Shown: piece by piece, positions 28,029-37,151 of the stretch
Layout: each line of letters opens with the position of its first letter
Numbering within the stretch: position 1 is the stretch's first letter
From: JBKEDC01 sp047975205
GTDB lineage: Bacteria; Bacteroidota; Bacteroidia; Bacteroidales; Prolixibacteraceae
Assembly: GCA_047975205.1 (NCBI GenBank)
Contig: JBKEDC010000024.1
Location: forward strand, 1-64,000
Direction of reading: 5' to 3'
Length of the DNA: 64,000 nt
Position numbers and translations under genes: made by a program
Notes under the pieces: model-generated
Seen by the model: only the letters and a program-made list of their open reading frames with translations
Databases searched by the model: none
Told to the model about the DNA's origin: nothing

Positions 28029-29060
28029 TTACATGAGTATGCCATCTTTAGCTCGAATGATTGGAGGCACTTCTTTTTCACCCAATATCTCGCGCAAATC
28101 AATTTCAATACTTCGGCAAGTTGAAAACATCGGAATATCATTAGGCATTCCTTCAAAAGGATTCTCGGAATAGTCTCCCACATTTTCCATAGTTACATAT
28201 ACTGCTGAAATGAGCGTGCTTATGATTATGGCGAGAAGAGTGTACCAAGGCGATTCATGCAGCATCTCGGGAATTACGGTGAAAGGTATCAGCATGATGA
28301 ATGCAGCCACCCACAGCGTACTTATATTAGAGTATTGCCGAGGAAGAGGAAATTTTTTAATACGCTCGCATTGTCCTTGGTAATCATAAAGATTATTCAG
28401 TATCTTTTGCATATGAACATGGCAAAAATCGTTTAACAAACCTTGTTTTTTCAGCTTTGCCAATTCTGCTGTTTGCATATCGATAACATGAACTGCTTTG
28501 TTCTTCTTCATGCTCAAATGAGCCATCTCCTCTTCAGTTAGGAAGTCTAACATATTCAGTCGTTCTTCCTCTTTGGCTACCCTTCCTATTCCGTATTTTA
28601 TTCTTCCTTTCTTGGAACGCCACCCCACAAATCCTTTTTGGCTGACGTGCTCCCAATCAGTTGGTACCAATAGTTGTTTTCGAAGCTTATACAGCCATGC
28701 AATATGCCGATAAATAAGATGTTTCTTTATTTCGAGGAGCTGCTCTTCCGTGTAGTTCGTATCACCGGAGTTTGTCACCATATGCATTACTGCAACTGCC
28801 CACGAACGACTGTCATTAGTAATAGACCCCCAAATTTTTCGTGCTTCCCACATTCTGTCATAGGATTGATTATTCTTAAATCCCACATAGAATGCAACGG
28901 CAGTTCCCAATATCGAAACCGGAATCCAAGGCATAGATACATTCAGCACGCTGAAGTGATATAGCAACGCCACGAACACATTATACACCAATATAAGCAG
29001 CATAATGTGATAAGACCATCTTAGAATAACCCGAAATGCAAAGCCTCTCTTTGAAATCAT
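28029..29060 (-). CDS. Bestrophin-like anion channel (UPF0187 family)
   Basis: The 343 residues have the bacterial bestrophin layout: N-terminal helices (MLLILVYNVFVALLYHF), VSILGTAVAFYVGFKNNQSYDRMWEARKIWG (the family signature, about 48-78), a long cytoplasmic helical part, and two C-terminal membrane helices (VAAFIMLIPFTVIPEM, YTLLAIIISTLISAVYV), then GDYSENPFEG. Homologues form pentameric chloride-type channels. It lies inside the his operon between hisF (9 bp) and hisIE (20 bp) on the same strand, so it must be co-transcribed. No link to histidine metabolism is known to me. Confidence 0.88.
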   Translation of the reverse strand: MISKRGFAFRVILRWSYHIMLLILVYNVFVALLYHFSVLNVSMPWIPVSILGTAVAFYVGFKNNQSYDRMWEARKIWGSITNDSRSWAVAVMHMVTNSGDTNYTEEQLLEIKKHLIYRHIAWLYKLRKQLLVPTDWEHVSQKGFVGWRSKKGRIKYGIGRVAKEEERLNMLDFLTEEEMAHLSMKKNKAVHVIDMQTAELAKLKKQGLLNDFCHVHMQKILNNLYDYQGQCERIKKFPLPRQYSNISTLWVAAFIMLIPFTVIPEMLHESPWYTLLAIIISTLISAVYVTMENVGDYSENPFEGMPNDIPMFSTCRSIEIDLREILGEKEVPPIIRAKDGILM

Positions 29061-29069
29061 ATTGTTTGA

Positions 29070-29828
29070 TTATTTTAAGCGCATGGGAATTCCCTGTGTG
29101 CTTAAATATTGTTTCAAATTTGGAATGGCTATTTCGTTGTAGTGAAAAATACTTGCTGCTAAACCGGCATCGGCTTTCCCTTTAGTAAAAACATCGACAA
29201 AATGTTCCATATTTCCGGCTCCTCCCGATGCAATAATAGGTATTCTCAAGCTATCGGCTAATCGTGCTAATTCAATATTGGCAAAGCCCGACTTTGTTCC
29301 GTCGTGTTCCATCGAAGTAAACAAAATTTCTCCGGCTCCGCGTGCTTCAGCTTCTTTAGCCCAAGAAAATAGCTCTTTATCAGTTTCTACTCTTCCTCCG
29401 CTAACCGTAACTTTCCAATCAGATCGCACTAATTTAGCGTCGATAGCAACTACTACAAACTGCCTTCCAAATGCGTCGGCTAAATTATCTATTAATTGTG
29501 GGTTTCGTACTGCCGATGAGTTAATACTTACTTTATCTGCACCTGCATTTAACAAAGCATCGGCATCTTTAAGTTCTGAAATACCTCCACCCACTGTAAA
29601 CGGTATATTTATTTCACGGGCAATCCGCTTTACAAGATGTACGAAAGTTTTCCGTCCCTCATGCGTTGCCGTTATGTCTAGAAAAACGAGCTCATCGGCT
29701 CCTTGTTCCGCATATTTAGCTGCCAAGGCTACCGGGTCGCCCACATTTTGTATATCTACAAAATTCACCCCTTTCACGGTCTGTCCATCTTTGATATCCA
29801 AACATGGAATAATTCTTTTTGCCGGCAT
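29070..29828 (-). CDS. hisF: Imidazole glycerol phosphate synthase, cyclase subunit
   Basis: With HisH this protein makes imidazole glycerol phosphate and AICAR. The 252-residue TIM barrel has the phosphate- and substrate-binding hallmarks RIIPCLDIKDGQTVKGVNF (catalytic Asp about 11), FTVGGGI, and VVAIDAKLV (catalytic Asp about 130). Late glycines (IIASGGAGN) close the second phosphate site. It sits 3 bp after hisA. Confidence 0.97.
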   Translation of the reverse strand: MPAKRIIPCLDIKDGQTVKGVNFVDIQNVGDPVALAAKYAEQGADELVFLDITATHEGRKTFVHLVKRIAREINIPFTVGGGISELKDADALLNAGADKVSINSSAVRNPQLIDNLADAFGRQFVVVAIDAKLVRSDWKVTVSGGRVETDKELFSWAKEAEARGAGEILFTSMEHDGTKSGFANIELARLADSLRIPIIASGGAGNMEHFVDVFTKGKADAGLAASIFHYNEIAIPNLKQYLSTQGIPMRLK

Positions 29829-29831
29829 AAT

Positions 29832-30563
29832 CTAACCTAAAATAAATTTGCTAATATCATTCAAACTAATTCGATTCTCATAAATGGCTTTACCGGTTAT
29901 TACTCCGGATATATTCATATCGTTCAGCTTATGAATATCATCCATAGAAGCAATGCCTCCGCTTGCTATGAGTTTCAGATTAGGCAACTCGTCTTGAATT
30001 TCTGCATATAAATCAATGCTTGGCCCCGACAGCATGCCATCGCAAGCAATATCTGTAGAGATTGCTTTTTTCACTCCTTTAGCAGTATAATCTTTCAAAA
30101 AATCAATGATTGATAATTCAGACATTTCTTGCCAACCACTAACAGCAATTTTCTTATCCTTCGCATCTGCTCCTAAAATAATACGCTCAGAACCATACTT
30201 ATTAAGCCATGAAATAAATGTATCGGGACTCTTCACGGCAATACTTCCTCCGGTAATCATTTGCGCTCCACTTTCAAAAGCAATACGAAGATCATCATCT
30301 GATTTCAAACCGCCACCGAAGTCTATCGTTAAATTGGTCTTGCTTGCAATAGTTTCCAACACCTTATAATTGACAATATGTTGTGCTTTTGCCCCGTCTA
30401 GGTCAACTAAATGCAAACGCCTTATTCCGGCATCTTCAAACATTTTAGCAACTTCCAACGGATTTTCGTTGTAAACCGTTTTCTGCTCATAATCACCCTG
30501 AGATAGTCGGACACATTTCCCTTCTATAAGATCGATGGCAGGTATAATGGTAATCTTTGTCAT
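29832..30563 (-). CDS. hisA: ProFAR isomerase
   Basis: HisA opens the ribose ring of ProFAR in step 4. The 243-residue TIM barrel is a paralogue of HisF with IIPAIDLIEGKCVRLSQGDY (catalytic Asp about 10), VDLDGAKA, TIDFGGGLKSDDDL and STDIACDGM (second catalytic Asp), then LIASGGIAS. It lies 4 bp after hisH and 3 bp before hisF. Confidence 0.97.
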   Translation of the reverse strand: MTKITIIPAIDLIEGKCVRLSQGDYEQKTVYNENPLEVAKMFEDAGIRRLHLVDLDGAKAQHIVNYKVLETIASKTNLTIDFGGGLKSDDDLRIAFESGAQMITGGSIAVKSPDTFISWLNKYGSERIILGADAKDKKIAVSGWQEMSELSIIDFLKDYTAKGVKKAISTDIACDGMLSGPSIDLYAEIQDELPNLKLIASGGIASMDDIHKLNDMNISGVITGKAIYENRISLNDISKFILG

Positions 30564-30567
30564 TATT

Positions 30568-31167
30568 TTACAGTTTCAAAAAGTTTGATAAAATTTGCTC
30601 GCCCACATCACCACTTTTTTCCGGATGAAACTGTGTGGCATAAAAGTTATCCTTATGCAGAGCTGCACTAAATTTATTGATGTAATTTCCGGTCGCTGCC
30701 GTATGTTCTCCTATAGTTGCATAATAAGAATGTACAAAATAAACATACTCGCCTTCCAAACACTTATCAAACAACGGCTGCTGTACATCTGCGATGGTAT
30801 TCCAACCCATATGCGGCACCTTATCTGTGTATTCTCGTCCTAAAGTAGGACAAAATTGTTTAACCTGCTCATTGAATATTCCTAAACAGCGAACATCGCC
30901 TTCTTCCGAATGGCTACACATGAGTTGCAAGCCTAAGCAAATGCCTAAAACAGGTTGCCTCAATGAGGGGATAAGCACATCTAGACCTTCTTTTTCCAAA
31001 TACGCCATGGTATTCTTGGCCTCGCCTACTCCGGGGAAAATGACCTTATCAGCCGATTGTATTTCTGCATGATTAGCGGTAATAAGCGGTTCAACACCTA
31101 ATCTTTTCAAAGCATTTGAAACTGACTCTACATTGCCCGCATTATATTTTATGATGACTACTTTCAT
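30568..31167 (-). CDS. hisH: Imidazole glycerol phosphate synthase, glutaminase subunit
   Basis: HisH releases ammonia from glutamine for HisF. The 199-residue class I amidotransferase has the nucleophile in GICLGLQLMC (Cys about 76), VPHMGWN, and the catalytic His/Glu in TQFHPEKSG. It is followed by hisA with a 4-bp gap and preceded by the TlpA-like gene (10 bp). Confidence 0.97.
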   Translation of the reverse strand: MKVVIIKYNAGNVESVSNALKRLGVEPLITANHAEIQSADKVIFPGVGEAKNTMAYLEKEGLDVLIPSLRQPVLGICLGLQLMCSHSEEGDVRCLGIFNEQVKQFCPTLGREYTDKVPHMGWNTIADVQQPLFDKCLEGEYVYFVHSYYATIGEHTAATGNYINKFSAALHKDNFYATQFHPEKSGDVGEQILSNFLKL

Positions 31168-31177
31168 GTATCATATT

Positions 31178-31708
31178 TTATTCGTTAATCAGCTTAGCCA
31201 AAACATCTTTCATGGCATTAAATTCCGTTTCTTTAAATAAGCGAGTAAGAAAGACAATCTTTCCGCTCTTGTCTATAATCACATTGCGTGTAACTCCGGC
31301 TTCTTGCTTAGCATAGCTATAAAATATAGAGCCATAAGTATCTAATAACAATGGATAGGTCACCGGCACTTCTTGGGCAAATGAAACCACCTTTTCATCC
31401 GGTTCTTTCAAGTCGATTCCCAAAAGTGCGAAATCGGAATGGTTCTTATATTTTTTCCATATTTCATTCTCAATATGGGGCATTTCTTTTCGACATACAC
31501 CACACCAACTGGCTGTGAACTGAAGCATGACGACTTTTCCTCGTAAATCTGAAAGCTTAACTTCCTTGCCATTGGTATCTACCGTTGTAAAATCGGGTGC
31601 TTCATCGCCTAGTTTTACCATGTAATCATAATCTTTGGGTTGAGCCGAAACATGACCTCCCCAAATTGTCAATAGCATAATTGCAGATCGTATAATGAAG
31701 TTTTTCAT
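31178..31708 (-). CDS. TlpA/ResA-like periplasmic thiol-disulfide protein
   Basis: The 176 residues begin with a signal peptide (MKNFIIRSAIMLLTIWGGHVSA). A thioredoxin-like domain of the AhpC/TSA-Redoxin kind follows (GDEAPDFTTVDTNGKEVKLSDL, then the active site in FTASWCGVCRKEMP, CGVC instead of the common CPPC). It likely acts as a periplasmic reductant or peroxide-related protein. It is embedded between hisH (10 bp) and purU (6 bp) in the his operon, an odd place for a redox protein. Confidence 0.88.
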   Translation of the reverse strand: MKNFIIRSAIMLLTIWGGHVSAQPKDYDYMVKLGDEAPDFTTVDTNGKEVKLSDLRGKVVMLQFTASWCGVCRKEMPHIENEIWKKYKNHSDFALLGIDLKEPDEKVVSFAQEVPVTYPLLLDTYGSIFYSYAKQEAGVTRNVIIDKSGKIVFLTRLFKETEFNAMKDVLAKLINE

Positions 31709-31714
31709 AACATA

Positions 31715-32599
31715 TTAATTGAACACTACAGTTTTATTCTTATATACGAGTACCTTGCGTTGTAAATGCTTATAAACGGCCTGCGAAAGTACAATCTTTT
31801 CTAAGTCGCGTCCTTTACGAACCAAACGATCTACGGTGTCGATATGACTACAACGAGTGACATCTTGCACAATGATTGGTCCGGCATCTAAGTCAGAAGT
31901 CACATAGTGACTGGTTGCCCCAATAATTTTAACTCCGCGTCGATGTGCAGCATGATAAGGCTTAGCCCCGGCAAAGGCCGGTAAGAAAGAATGATGAATA
32001 TTAATTATTTTATTCGGATAGTTCTTGCAAAAATCACCCGATAGCACTTGCATGTATCTGGCCAATACGATGAAATCTATATTATTGGCTTTAAGCAACT
32101 CCAGCTCCTTAGCTTCTTGTGCTGCCTTCGTATCTTTGGTTATCGGGATATAATGATACGGAATGCCGAACTGCTTAGCCACAATTTCCATATCGGGATG
32201 GTTGCTGATAATAAGGGGTATCTCTATTTGCCAATCGCCGGCACTATAACGTGAAAGCATATCATATAAACAGTGAGACATTTTTGAAACAAAAATAGCC
32301 ATGCGCGGAACCTGACTAGTGAAATGAAGACTATAAGTCATTTGCAATTTCTGTGCAATAAGTGTTTCAAAATACTCTTTAATTTTAGCTCTGGGTATTG
32401 TAAAATTTTCCAATTCCCATTCCACACGCATATAAAATATTTCTTCTTCCCTATCTACATATTGATCCAGATAGATAATATTTCCGTTGTTCTCATGCAG
32501 AAATTCGGTAACGGTAGCTAATATACCGTACTTATCCGGGCAATGGATAAGCAGGACTGCCGTGTTTTTCTCCTCCTTTTTTGTTTTCGCAAGTATCAT
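31715..32599 (-). CDS. purU: Formyltetrahydrofolate deformylase
   Basis: PurU hydrolyses 10-formyl-THF to formate and THF, supplying formate for purine synthesis. The 294 residues have an N-terminal ACT domain (LLIHCPDKYGILATVTEFLHENNG, about 16-90) and a formyltransferase-like domain with INIHHSFLPAFAGAKPYHAA and GATSHYVTSDLDAGPII (catalytic Asp). It is embedded in the his operon (6 bp from tlpA, 11 bp from hisB). HisF/H generates AICAR, a purine intermediate that needs formyl-THF, so a metabolic link is plausible but inferred. Confidence 0.95.
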   Translation of the reverse strand: MILAKTKKEEKNTAVLLIHCPDKYGILATVTEFLHENNGNIIYLDQYVDREEEIFYMRVEWELENFTIPRAKIKEYFETLIAQKLQMTYSLHFTSQVPRMAIFVSKMSHCLYDMLSRYSAGDWQIEIPLIISNHPDMEIVAKQFGIPYHYIPITKDTKAAQEAKELELLKANNIDFIVLARYMQVLSGDFCKNYPNKIINIHHSFLPAFAGAKPYHAAHRRGVKIIGATSHYVTSDLDAGPIIVQDVTRCSHIDTVDRLVRKGRDLEKIVLSQAVYKHLQRKVLVYKNKTVVFN

Positions 32600-32610
32600 T
32601 ATTTTTTCAT

Positions 32611-33735
32611 TTATAGTGTTCCTTTGGTTGATGGTAATTCGAAATTGAATACATCTTTGCGGATAGCCATTTTTAAGGCTCTTGCCAAGGCTTTAAATAT
32701 ACCTTCAATTTTATGGTGTTCATTAGCTCCCTCTGCCTTAATATTCAGATTGGCCAGCGAAGTATCGGAAAATGATTTAAAAAAGTGATAGAACATTTCT
32801 GTAGGCATATCGCCTATTCTCTCACGCTGAAAGTCGGCATCCCACATTAACCACGGACGACCTCCAAAGTCTATTACACATTGGCAAAGACAGTCATCCA
32901 TTGGCAGGCAGTAACCGTAACGTTCAATTCCTCGCTTATCGCCTAAAGCTATACGGAAAGCTTCTCCTAAGGCCAAAGCGGTATCTTCAATCGTATGATG
33001 TTCATCAACCTGTAAATCACCTTGGCAACGAATAATCAAATCTACTCCGGCATGTTTGGCTATCTGCTCCAACATATGATCGTAAAAGCCCAAACCGGTT
33101 TCAATATCAGCATTTCCTTTCCCATCGAGGTTTAGTTTAATGCTTATTTTTGTTTCCTTTGTATTCCGTTCAATCACAGCCGTGCGCTCCTGAGCTGCTA
33201 CTTGCCGGTATATCTCATCCCAATCATTGGTTATCAAGCAACATGCAGAAGCTAAATCTTCTTGCTCTAATTGTATCTTAGCCGATTCGTCGCCAATAAG
33301 TATTCCTTTTGCACCTAAGTTTTGGGCTAATTTAATATCCGTGTATCTATCGCCAATAACATAGCTGTTTGCTAAATCATACTCCTGATTGTTTATGTAG
33401 TGTTGCAACATGCCCACGCCTGGTTTTCTATTCGGGTGGTTATCTGCCGGAAAGTGTTCATCAATGCGTATAGCATCAAACAAAACGCCTTCATTTTCAA
33501 AAGCTTTCAAGATGAAATTATGTGCCGGCCAAAAAGTTTCTTCGGGGAAACTTGCTGTGCCTAAACCATCTTGATTGGTAACCATGACTAACTCATAATT
33601 TAAATTAGTAGCTATTTGAGTCATGTTTTTAAATACTTTCGGTAGGAACTCCACCTTTTCTAAAGCATCTACTTGCTCATCGAACGGTTCTTTATTCAAA
33701 GTGCCGTCTCTATCTATAAATAATACACGTTTCAT
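32611..33735 (-). CDS. hisB: Bifunctional histidinol-phosphatase / imidazoleglycerol-phosphate dehydratase
   Basis: This protein carries out steps 6 and 8. The N-terminal HAD phosphatase (about 1-165) has LFIDRDGTLN (nucleophile Asp), VTNQDGLG and a KPGVGM loop. The C-terminal dehydratase (about 180-374) has GFYDHMLEQIAKHAG, DEHHTIEDTALALGEAF and the later EGANEHHKIEGIFKALARAL, the repeated His motifs that bind manganese. 374 residues is normal for the fusion. Two bp separate it from hisC. Confidence 0.97.
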   Translation of the reverse strand: MKRVLFIDRDGTLNKEPFDEQVDALEKVEFLPKVFKNMTQIATNLNYELVMVTNQDGLGTASFPEETFWPAHNFILKAFENEGVLFDAIRIDEHFPADNHPNRKPGVGMLQHYINNQEYDLANSYVIGDRYTDIKLAQNLGAKGILIGDESAKIQLEQEDLASACCLITNDWDEIYRQVAAQERTAVIERNTKETKISIKLNLDGKGNADIETGLGFYDHMLEQIAKHAGVDLIIRCQGDLQVDEHHTIEDTALALGEAFRIALGDKRGIERYGYCLPMDDCLCQCVIDFGGRPWLMWDADFQRERIGDMPTEMFYHFFKSFSDTSLANLNIKAEGANEHHKIEGIFKALARALKMAIRKDVFNFELPSTKGTL

Positions 33736-33737
33736 GA

Positions 33738-34769
33738 CTAAATCAATTCCTTTAATTTTTCTACCAACTGTTCATTTTCTTTAGGAGAACCCACGGTAAT
33801 ACGTAAACAATTGTTGCAAAGTATTATCTTAGAGCGATTGCGTACTACTACTCCCTCTTCTAACAAATAGGTGTAAATTCCCAAAGCATCGTGCATTTTA
33901 ACGAGTAGGAAATTGGCATCTGAAGGATAAATATGCACTACAAAAGGCAGCTGCTCCAGTTGTTGAGCCAATGTTATTCGCTCTTCTAACAATTCATTTA
34001 CCCATTGTGTCTTTTGTTCTGTGTTTCGAAGTAATTCTTTTGCTTTAGTTTGCGTGAGCACGTTGATGTTATACGGATACTTAATTTTATTCAGCACATT
34101 TATAATATTTTCTGATGCAAATGCCATGCCCAAGCGAATGCCTGCCATTCCCCACGCTTTCGAGAAAGTTTGCAAAATAATCAGATTAGGATATTGTTGC
34201 AATTTCGGCAAGAAACTAGCTTCGACAGCAAAATCAATATAGGCCTCATCGAGTATAACTAAGCCTGAAAAGCTTGTTATTAATTTTGTTATTTCATGTG
34301 CATCAAGCAAGTTTCCGGTAGGATTATTAGGAGAACACAAAAACATCAGCTTCGTATGTTCATCGGCTGCCTGCAATAATTCATCGGCATAAAATTGAAA
34401 TTCTTCATTTAGTTGAGCCGTGCGCACTTCCACGTTATTAATATCGGCAGCCACCTGATACATGCCGTATGTGGGAGTGATACTTACCACATTATCGATG
34501 CCCGGATTGCAAAATGCCCGGAAAAGTAAATCAATGGGTTCATCACTGCCATTACCTAAGAAAATCCGTTTTACCGAACAGCCTTTAAGCTGTGCAATTT
34601 CTGTTTTTAATTCTATTTGCAGCGGGTCAGGATAACGATTATAGGGTGCATTGTATGGGTTTTCATTGGCATCAAGAAAAACCATAGCCTCACCCGAAAA
34701 TTCATCTCGTGCTGATGAATATGCTGTGAGCTGCTTTATATTTTGGCGTAATAACTTTTCTAAATTCAC
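33738..34769 (-). CDS. hisC: Histidinol-phosphate aminotransferase
   Basis: This PLP enzyme of step 7 is a class I/II aminotransferase with FLDANENPYNAPYNRYPDP, LGNGSDEPIDLLFRAF, SPNNPTGN, VILDEAYIDF and the PLP-lysine region QTFSKAWGMAGIRLG. The open frame reaches 34880, but those extra 37 codons overlap hisD in another frame. GTG at 34769 (VNLEKLLRQNIKQLTAYSSARDE) gives a normal 343-residue protein starting 25 bp after the hisD stop, so I choose it. Confidence 0.93.
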   Translation of the reverse strand: MNLEKLLRQNIKQLTAYSSARDEFSGEAMVFLDANENPYNAPYNRYPDPLQIELKTEIAQLKGCSVKRIFLGNGSDEPIDLLFRAFCNPGIDNVVSITPTYGMYQVAADINNVEVRTAQLNEEFQFYADELLQAADEHTKLMFLCSPNNPTGNLLDAHEITKLITSFSGLVILDEAYIDFAVEASFLPKLQQYPNLIILQTFSKAWGMAGIRLGMAFASENIINVLNKIKYPYNINVLTQTKAKELLRNTEQKTQWVNELLEERITLAQQLEQLPFVVHIYPSDANFLLVKMHDALGIYTYLLEEGVVVRNRSKIILCNNCLRITVGSPKENEQLVEKLKELI

Positions 34770-34794
34770 TTTCAACAGATTAGTTTGTTTGTAT

Positions 34795-36078
34795 TTATTC
34801 TTCTTCGTGCTTGCGCAAAGTAACCGCATTTTTATGTGCAAAAAGCTGTTCGGCATCTGCCATAAGTTCAATTGTTTCACCTAAATTGGCAATGCCGTCT
34901 TTCGTAATTTCTTGAAAAGTTATTTTTTTGCAGAAACTATCTAAATTAACACCACCGTAGGCTCGTGCCCATCCGTTGGTGGGTAGCGTATGATTTGTTC
35001 CCGAAGCATAATCACCGGCACTTTCAGGCGTATAATTACCCAAGAATACAGAACCTGCATTTACAATACGATCAGCTATCTGCATATAATTCTTCATAGA
35101 AATAATTAAATGTTCAGGAGCATATTCATTAATAATATCAATCATTTCTTGTTCTGTTTTCAAAACAATTGCCACACTATTGTTTAAAGATTGGAGTGCA
35201 ATTTCCTTTCTTGGTAATTCCCTCATTTGGGTTTGCACTTCAGCCCATACGCTTTGCACAATCGTTTCGGAATTTGCTACTAACACCACCTGCGAATCAA
35301 CCCCGTGTTCTGCTTGCGAAAGTAAATCTGATGCCACAAAGGCAGGATTAGCCGTTTCATCAGCCATGACAGCCACCTCTGAGGGGCCGGCAGGCATATC
35401 AATGGCAACTTCTCGAGCACTCACCAGCTGTTTAGCTGTCATAACATATTGATTACCGGGACCAAATATTTTATAAACCTTAGGCACCGATTCCGTTCCA
35501 TACGCCATAGCACCAATGGCTTGAACACCTCCCAGCTTGAACAGCTTACTCACACCGCATAACTTAGCGGCAAATAAAATAGCAGGAGGCACTTTCCCCG
35601 ACTTATCGGGAGGAGTGCATAACACAATCTCCGAACATCCGGCAATCTTAGCCGGCAGAGCCAACATTAACACGGTTGAAAACAGGGGTGCCGATCCTCC
35701 GGGCACATACAAACCCACCTTATCGATGGCTACCGATTTTTGCCAACATCTTACCCCGGGTGTAGTTTCCACCTTATGCACATCATGCTTTTGGGTAGAA
35801 TGAAAAGTGAGAATATTACCGGCTGCTCGCTCAATAGCCACTTTCAATTCCGGAGCTATCTGTGTTTCGGCAGCTTCCATTTCTTCATCGCTCACTCTGA
35901 AATCATCTAACTGAACACCATCGAATTGAGCCGTATATTTCTTTAATACGGCATCGCCTCCGTTTTTAATTTCAGCCAAAATATTTGCTACTTTACCGGT
36001 CAACGCTCCGGGGTCAAATTCCGGACGAGCCAATATTTCGGCCCATTGTTCAAGTTTTGTGTTCACATATTGTTTCAT
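34795..36078 (-). CDS. hisD: Histidinol dehydrogenase
   Basis: HisD oxidises histidinol to histidine, using two NAD molecules and zinc. The 427 residues include AIDKVGLYVPGGSAPLFSTVLM, GVQAIGAMAYGT, FGPGNQYVMTAKQLV, DMPAGPSEVAV, the zinc and base region LLSQAEHGVDSQ and ASGTNHTLPTNGWAR. Length and motifs are complete. It lies 37 bp after hisG. Confidence 0.97.
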   Translation of the reverse strand: MKQYVNTKLEQWAEILARPEFDPGALTGKVANILAEIKNGGDAVLKKYTAQFDGVQLDDFRVSDEEMEAAETQIAPELKVAIERAAGNILTFHSTQKHDVHKVETTPGVRCWQKSVAIDKVGLYVPGGSAPLFSTVLMLALPAKIAGCSEIVLCTPPDKSGKVPPAILFAAKLCGVSKLFKLGGVQAIGAMAYGTESVPKVYKIFGPGNQYVMTAKQLVSAREVAIDMPAGPSEVAVMADETANPAFVASDLLSQAEHGVDSQVVLVANSETIVQSVWAEVQTQMRELPRKEIALQSLNNSVAIVLKTEQEMIDIINEYAPEHLIISMKNYMQIADRIVNAGSVFLGNYTPESAGDYASGTNHTLPTNGWARAYGGVNLDSFCKKITFQEITKDGIANLGETIELMADAEQLFAHKNAVTLRKHEEE

Positions 36079-36115
36079 AACGCTTAGTCCGTATTGATTA
36101 ATATTTATGTCAATA

Positions 36116-36976
36116 TTACAAAATCATCTTTTCAATCGGAAGTACAATAATATTTTGTGCTCCCGCTTCTTTTAGTTTTCCAATACAATGCCAAAATGAT
36201 TTATCATCAACAACCGATTGCACCGAGCACCAACCTTCTTCTGCCAAAGGAGTTACGGTAGGGCTTTTCATGCCGGGCAGAATAGATGATATTTCAGTTA
36301 ATTTCTCGCGCAACACGTTTAGCATGATGTATTTTTTACCTTCTGCTCGTTGCACAGCCTCCATTCTAAAAATCAACTCATCGAGTATGTTTTGTTTTTC
36401 TGTCGATAATTGAGGAGTAGCAATCAATAAGGCTTCCGATTCTGTAACTATTTCCACTTCTTTTAACCCGTTGCTCACCAGGGTTGAACCCGAACTTACA
36501 ATGTCGAATATTGCATCGGCTAAGTTAATACCGGGGGCTATTTCTACCGAACCCGTAATGACATGGATACTCGCCTTAATATTATTGGCGTTTAACCAAT
36601 CTTGCAGAATGACAGGATATGAAGTGGCTATCTTCTTACCGTTAAAATAAGCGATATCGGTATAATCTTCCGATTTTGGAATAGCTAAAGATAAACGACA
36701 CTTACTGAATCCTAAGCGTTTTACAATCGTAATGTTTTGTTTCTTCTCTAACACCTCGTTTTCACCCACGATACCCACGTCAGCAACACCATCGGCAACA
36801 GCTTGAGGAATATCGTCGTCACGAAGATATAAAGCTTCCATAGGAAAATTTCGGGCTGAAGTAAGTAGTTTTCGCTTACCGCTGTCTGAAAATTTAATTC
36901 CTGCTTCCCCAATCAGATTCATAGAATCTTCAAACAAGCGTCCTTTTGTTTGTACTGCAATTCTAAGTTTACTCAT
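36116..36976 (-). CDS. hisG: ATP phosphoribosyltransferase, long (self-regulated) form
   Basis: HisG is the first committed step of histidine synthesis. The 286 residues start RIAVQTKGRLFEDSMNLIGEAGIKF. The PRPP-binding region DAIFDIVSSGSTLVSNGL follows, then a C-terminal ACT-like domain (about 215-286) that in this family binds histidine for feedback inhibition. It is the first gene of the operon. A leader peptide and terminator-like hairpin lie directly upstream. Confidence 0.97.
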   Translation of the reverse strand: MSKLRIAVQTKGRLFEDSMNLIGEAGIKFSDSGKRKLLTSARNFPMEALYLRDDDIPQAVADGVADVGIVGENEVLEKKQNITIVKRLGFSKCRLSLAIPKSEDYTDIAYFNGKKIATSYPVILQDWLNANNIKASIHVITGSVEIAPGINLADAIFDIVSSGSTLVSNGLKEVEIVTESEALLIATPQLSTEKQNILDELIFRMEAVQRAEGKKYIMLNVLREKLTEISSILPGMKSPTVTPLAEEGWCSVQSVVDDKSFWHCIGKLKEAGAQNIIVLPIEKMIL

Positions 36977-36990
36977 TACGTTTTATCTTT

Positions 36991-37027
36991 AAATAAAAAG
37001 AGGCTTACCTTATTGGTAAGCCTCTTT
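36991..37027 (-). terminator. Probable attenuator hairpin before hisG
   Basis: On the minus strand AAAGAGGCTTACC pairs perfectly with GGTAAGCCTCTTT (13 bp, loop of 5), followed by TTTTTATTT. It is the only strong terminator between the leader peptide and hisG, and it ends 14 bp before the hisG start. A constitutive terminator here would silence the operon, so conditional termination is the natural reading. Confidence 0.7.
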
Positions 37028-37067
37028 ATTGATTAATATCTTTCGATTACGAACATAAAGCATCGAC

Positions 37068-37124
37068 CTACCTAGTGCTAGATAGCATATGATGATTGCC
37101 CAAATGCCCGTTAATAAAAATCAT
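37068..37124 (-). CDS. hisL: Putative his operon leader peptide
   Basis: An 18-codon frame, MIFINGHLGNHHMLSSTR, contains three His (one, then two adjacent) in six residues, far above expectation. It ends 41 bp before the attenuator hairpin upstream of hisG. It looks like a classical transcription-attenuation leader in which ribosome stalling at His codons would control termination. The His run is shorter than in enteric HisL, so this is a functional inference. I could not find an unambiguous antiterminator pairing. Confidence 0.55.
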   Translation of the reverse strand: MIFINGHLGNHHMLSSTR

Positions 37125-37143
37125 GTTTGTTATTTTTGTTCCA

Positions 37144-37151
37144 CAATATTA
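37144..37151 (-). promoter_or_regulatory. Candidate his operon promoter, -7 element
   Basis: On the minus strand TAATATTG is one mismatch from TAnnTTTG, with TTGTTTT about 18-20 bp upstream as a weak -33. Transcription would start about 13 bases before the leader ATG. Confidence 0.4.

Noticed and set aside
29278..29835. 185-codon plus-strand frame opposite hisF
   Set aside because: Antisense to a fully conserved hisF, Ser/Ala/Thr-rich from codon mirroring, and no independent evidence of coding.
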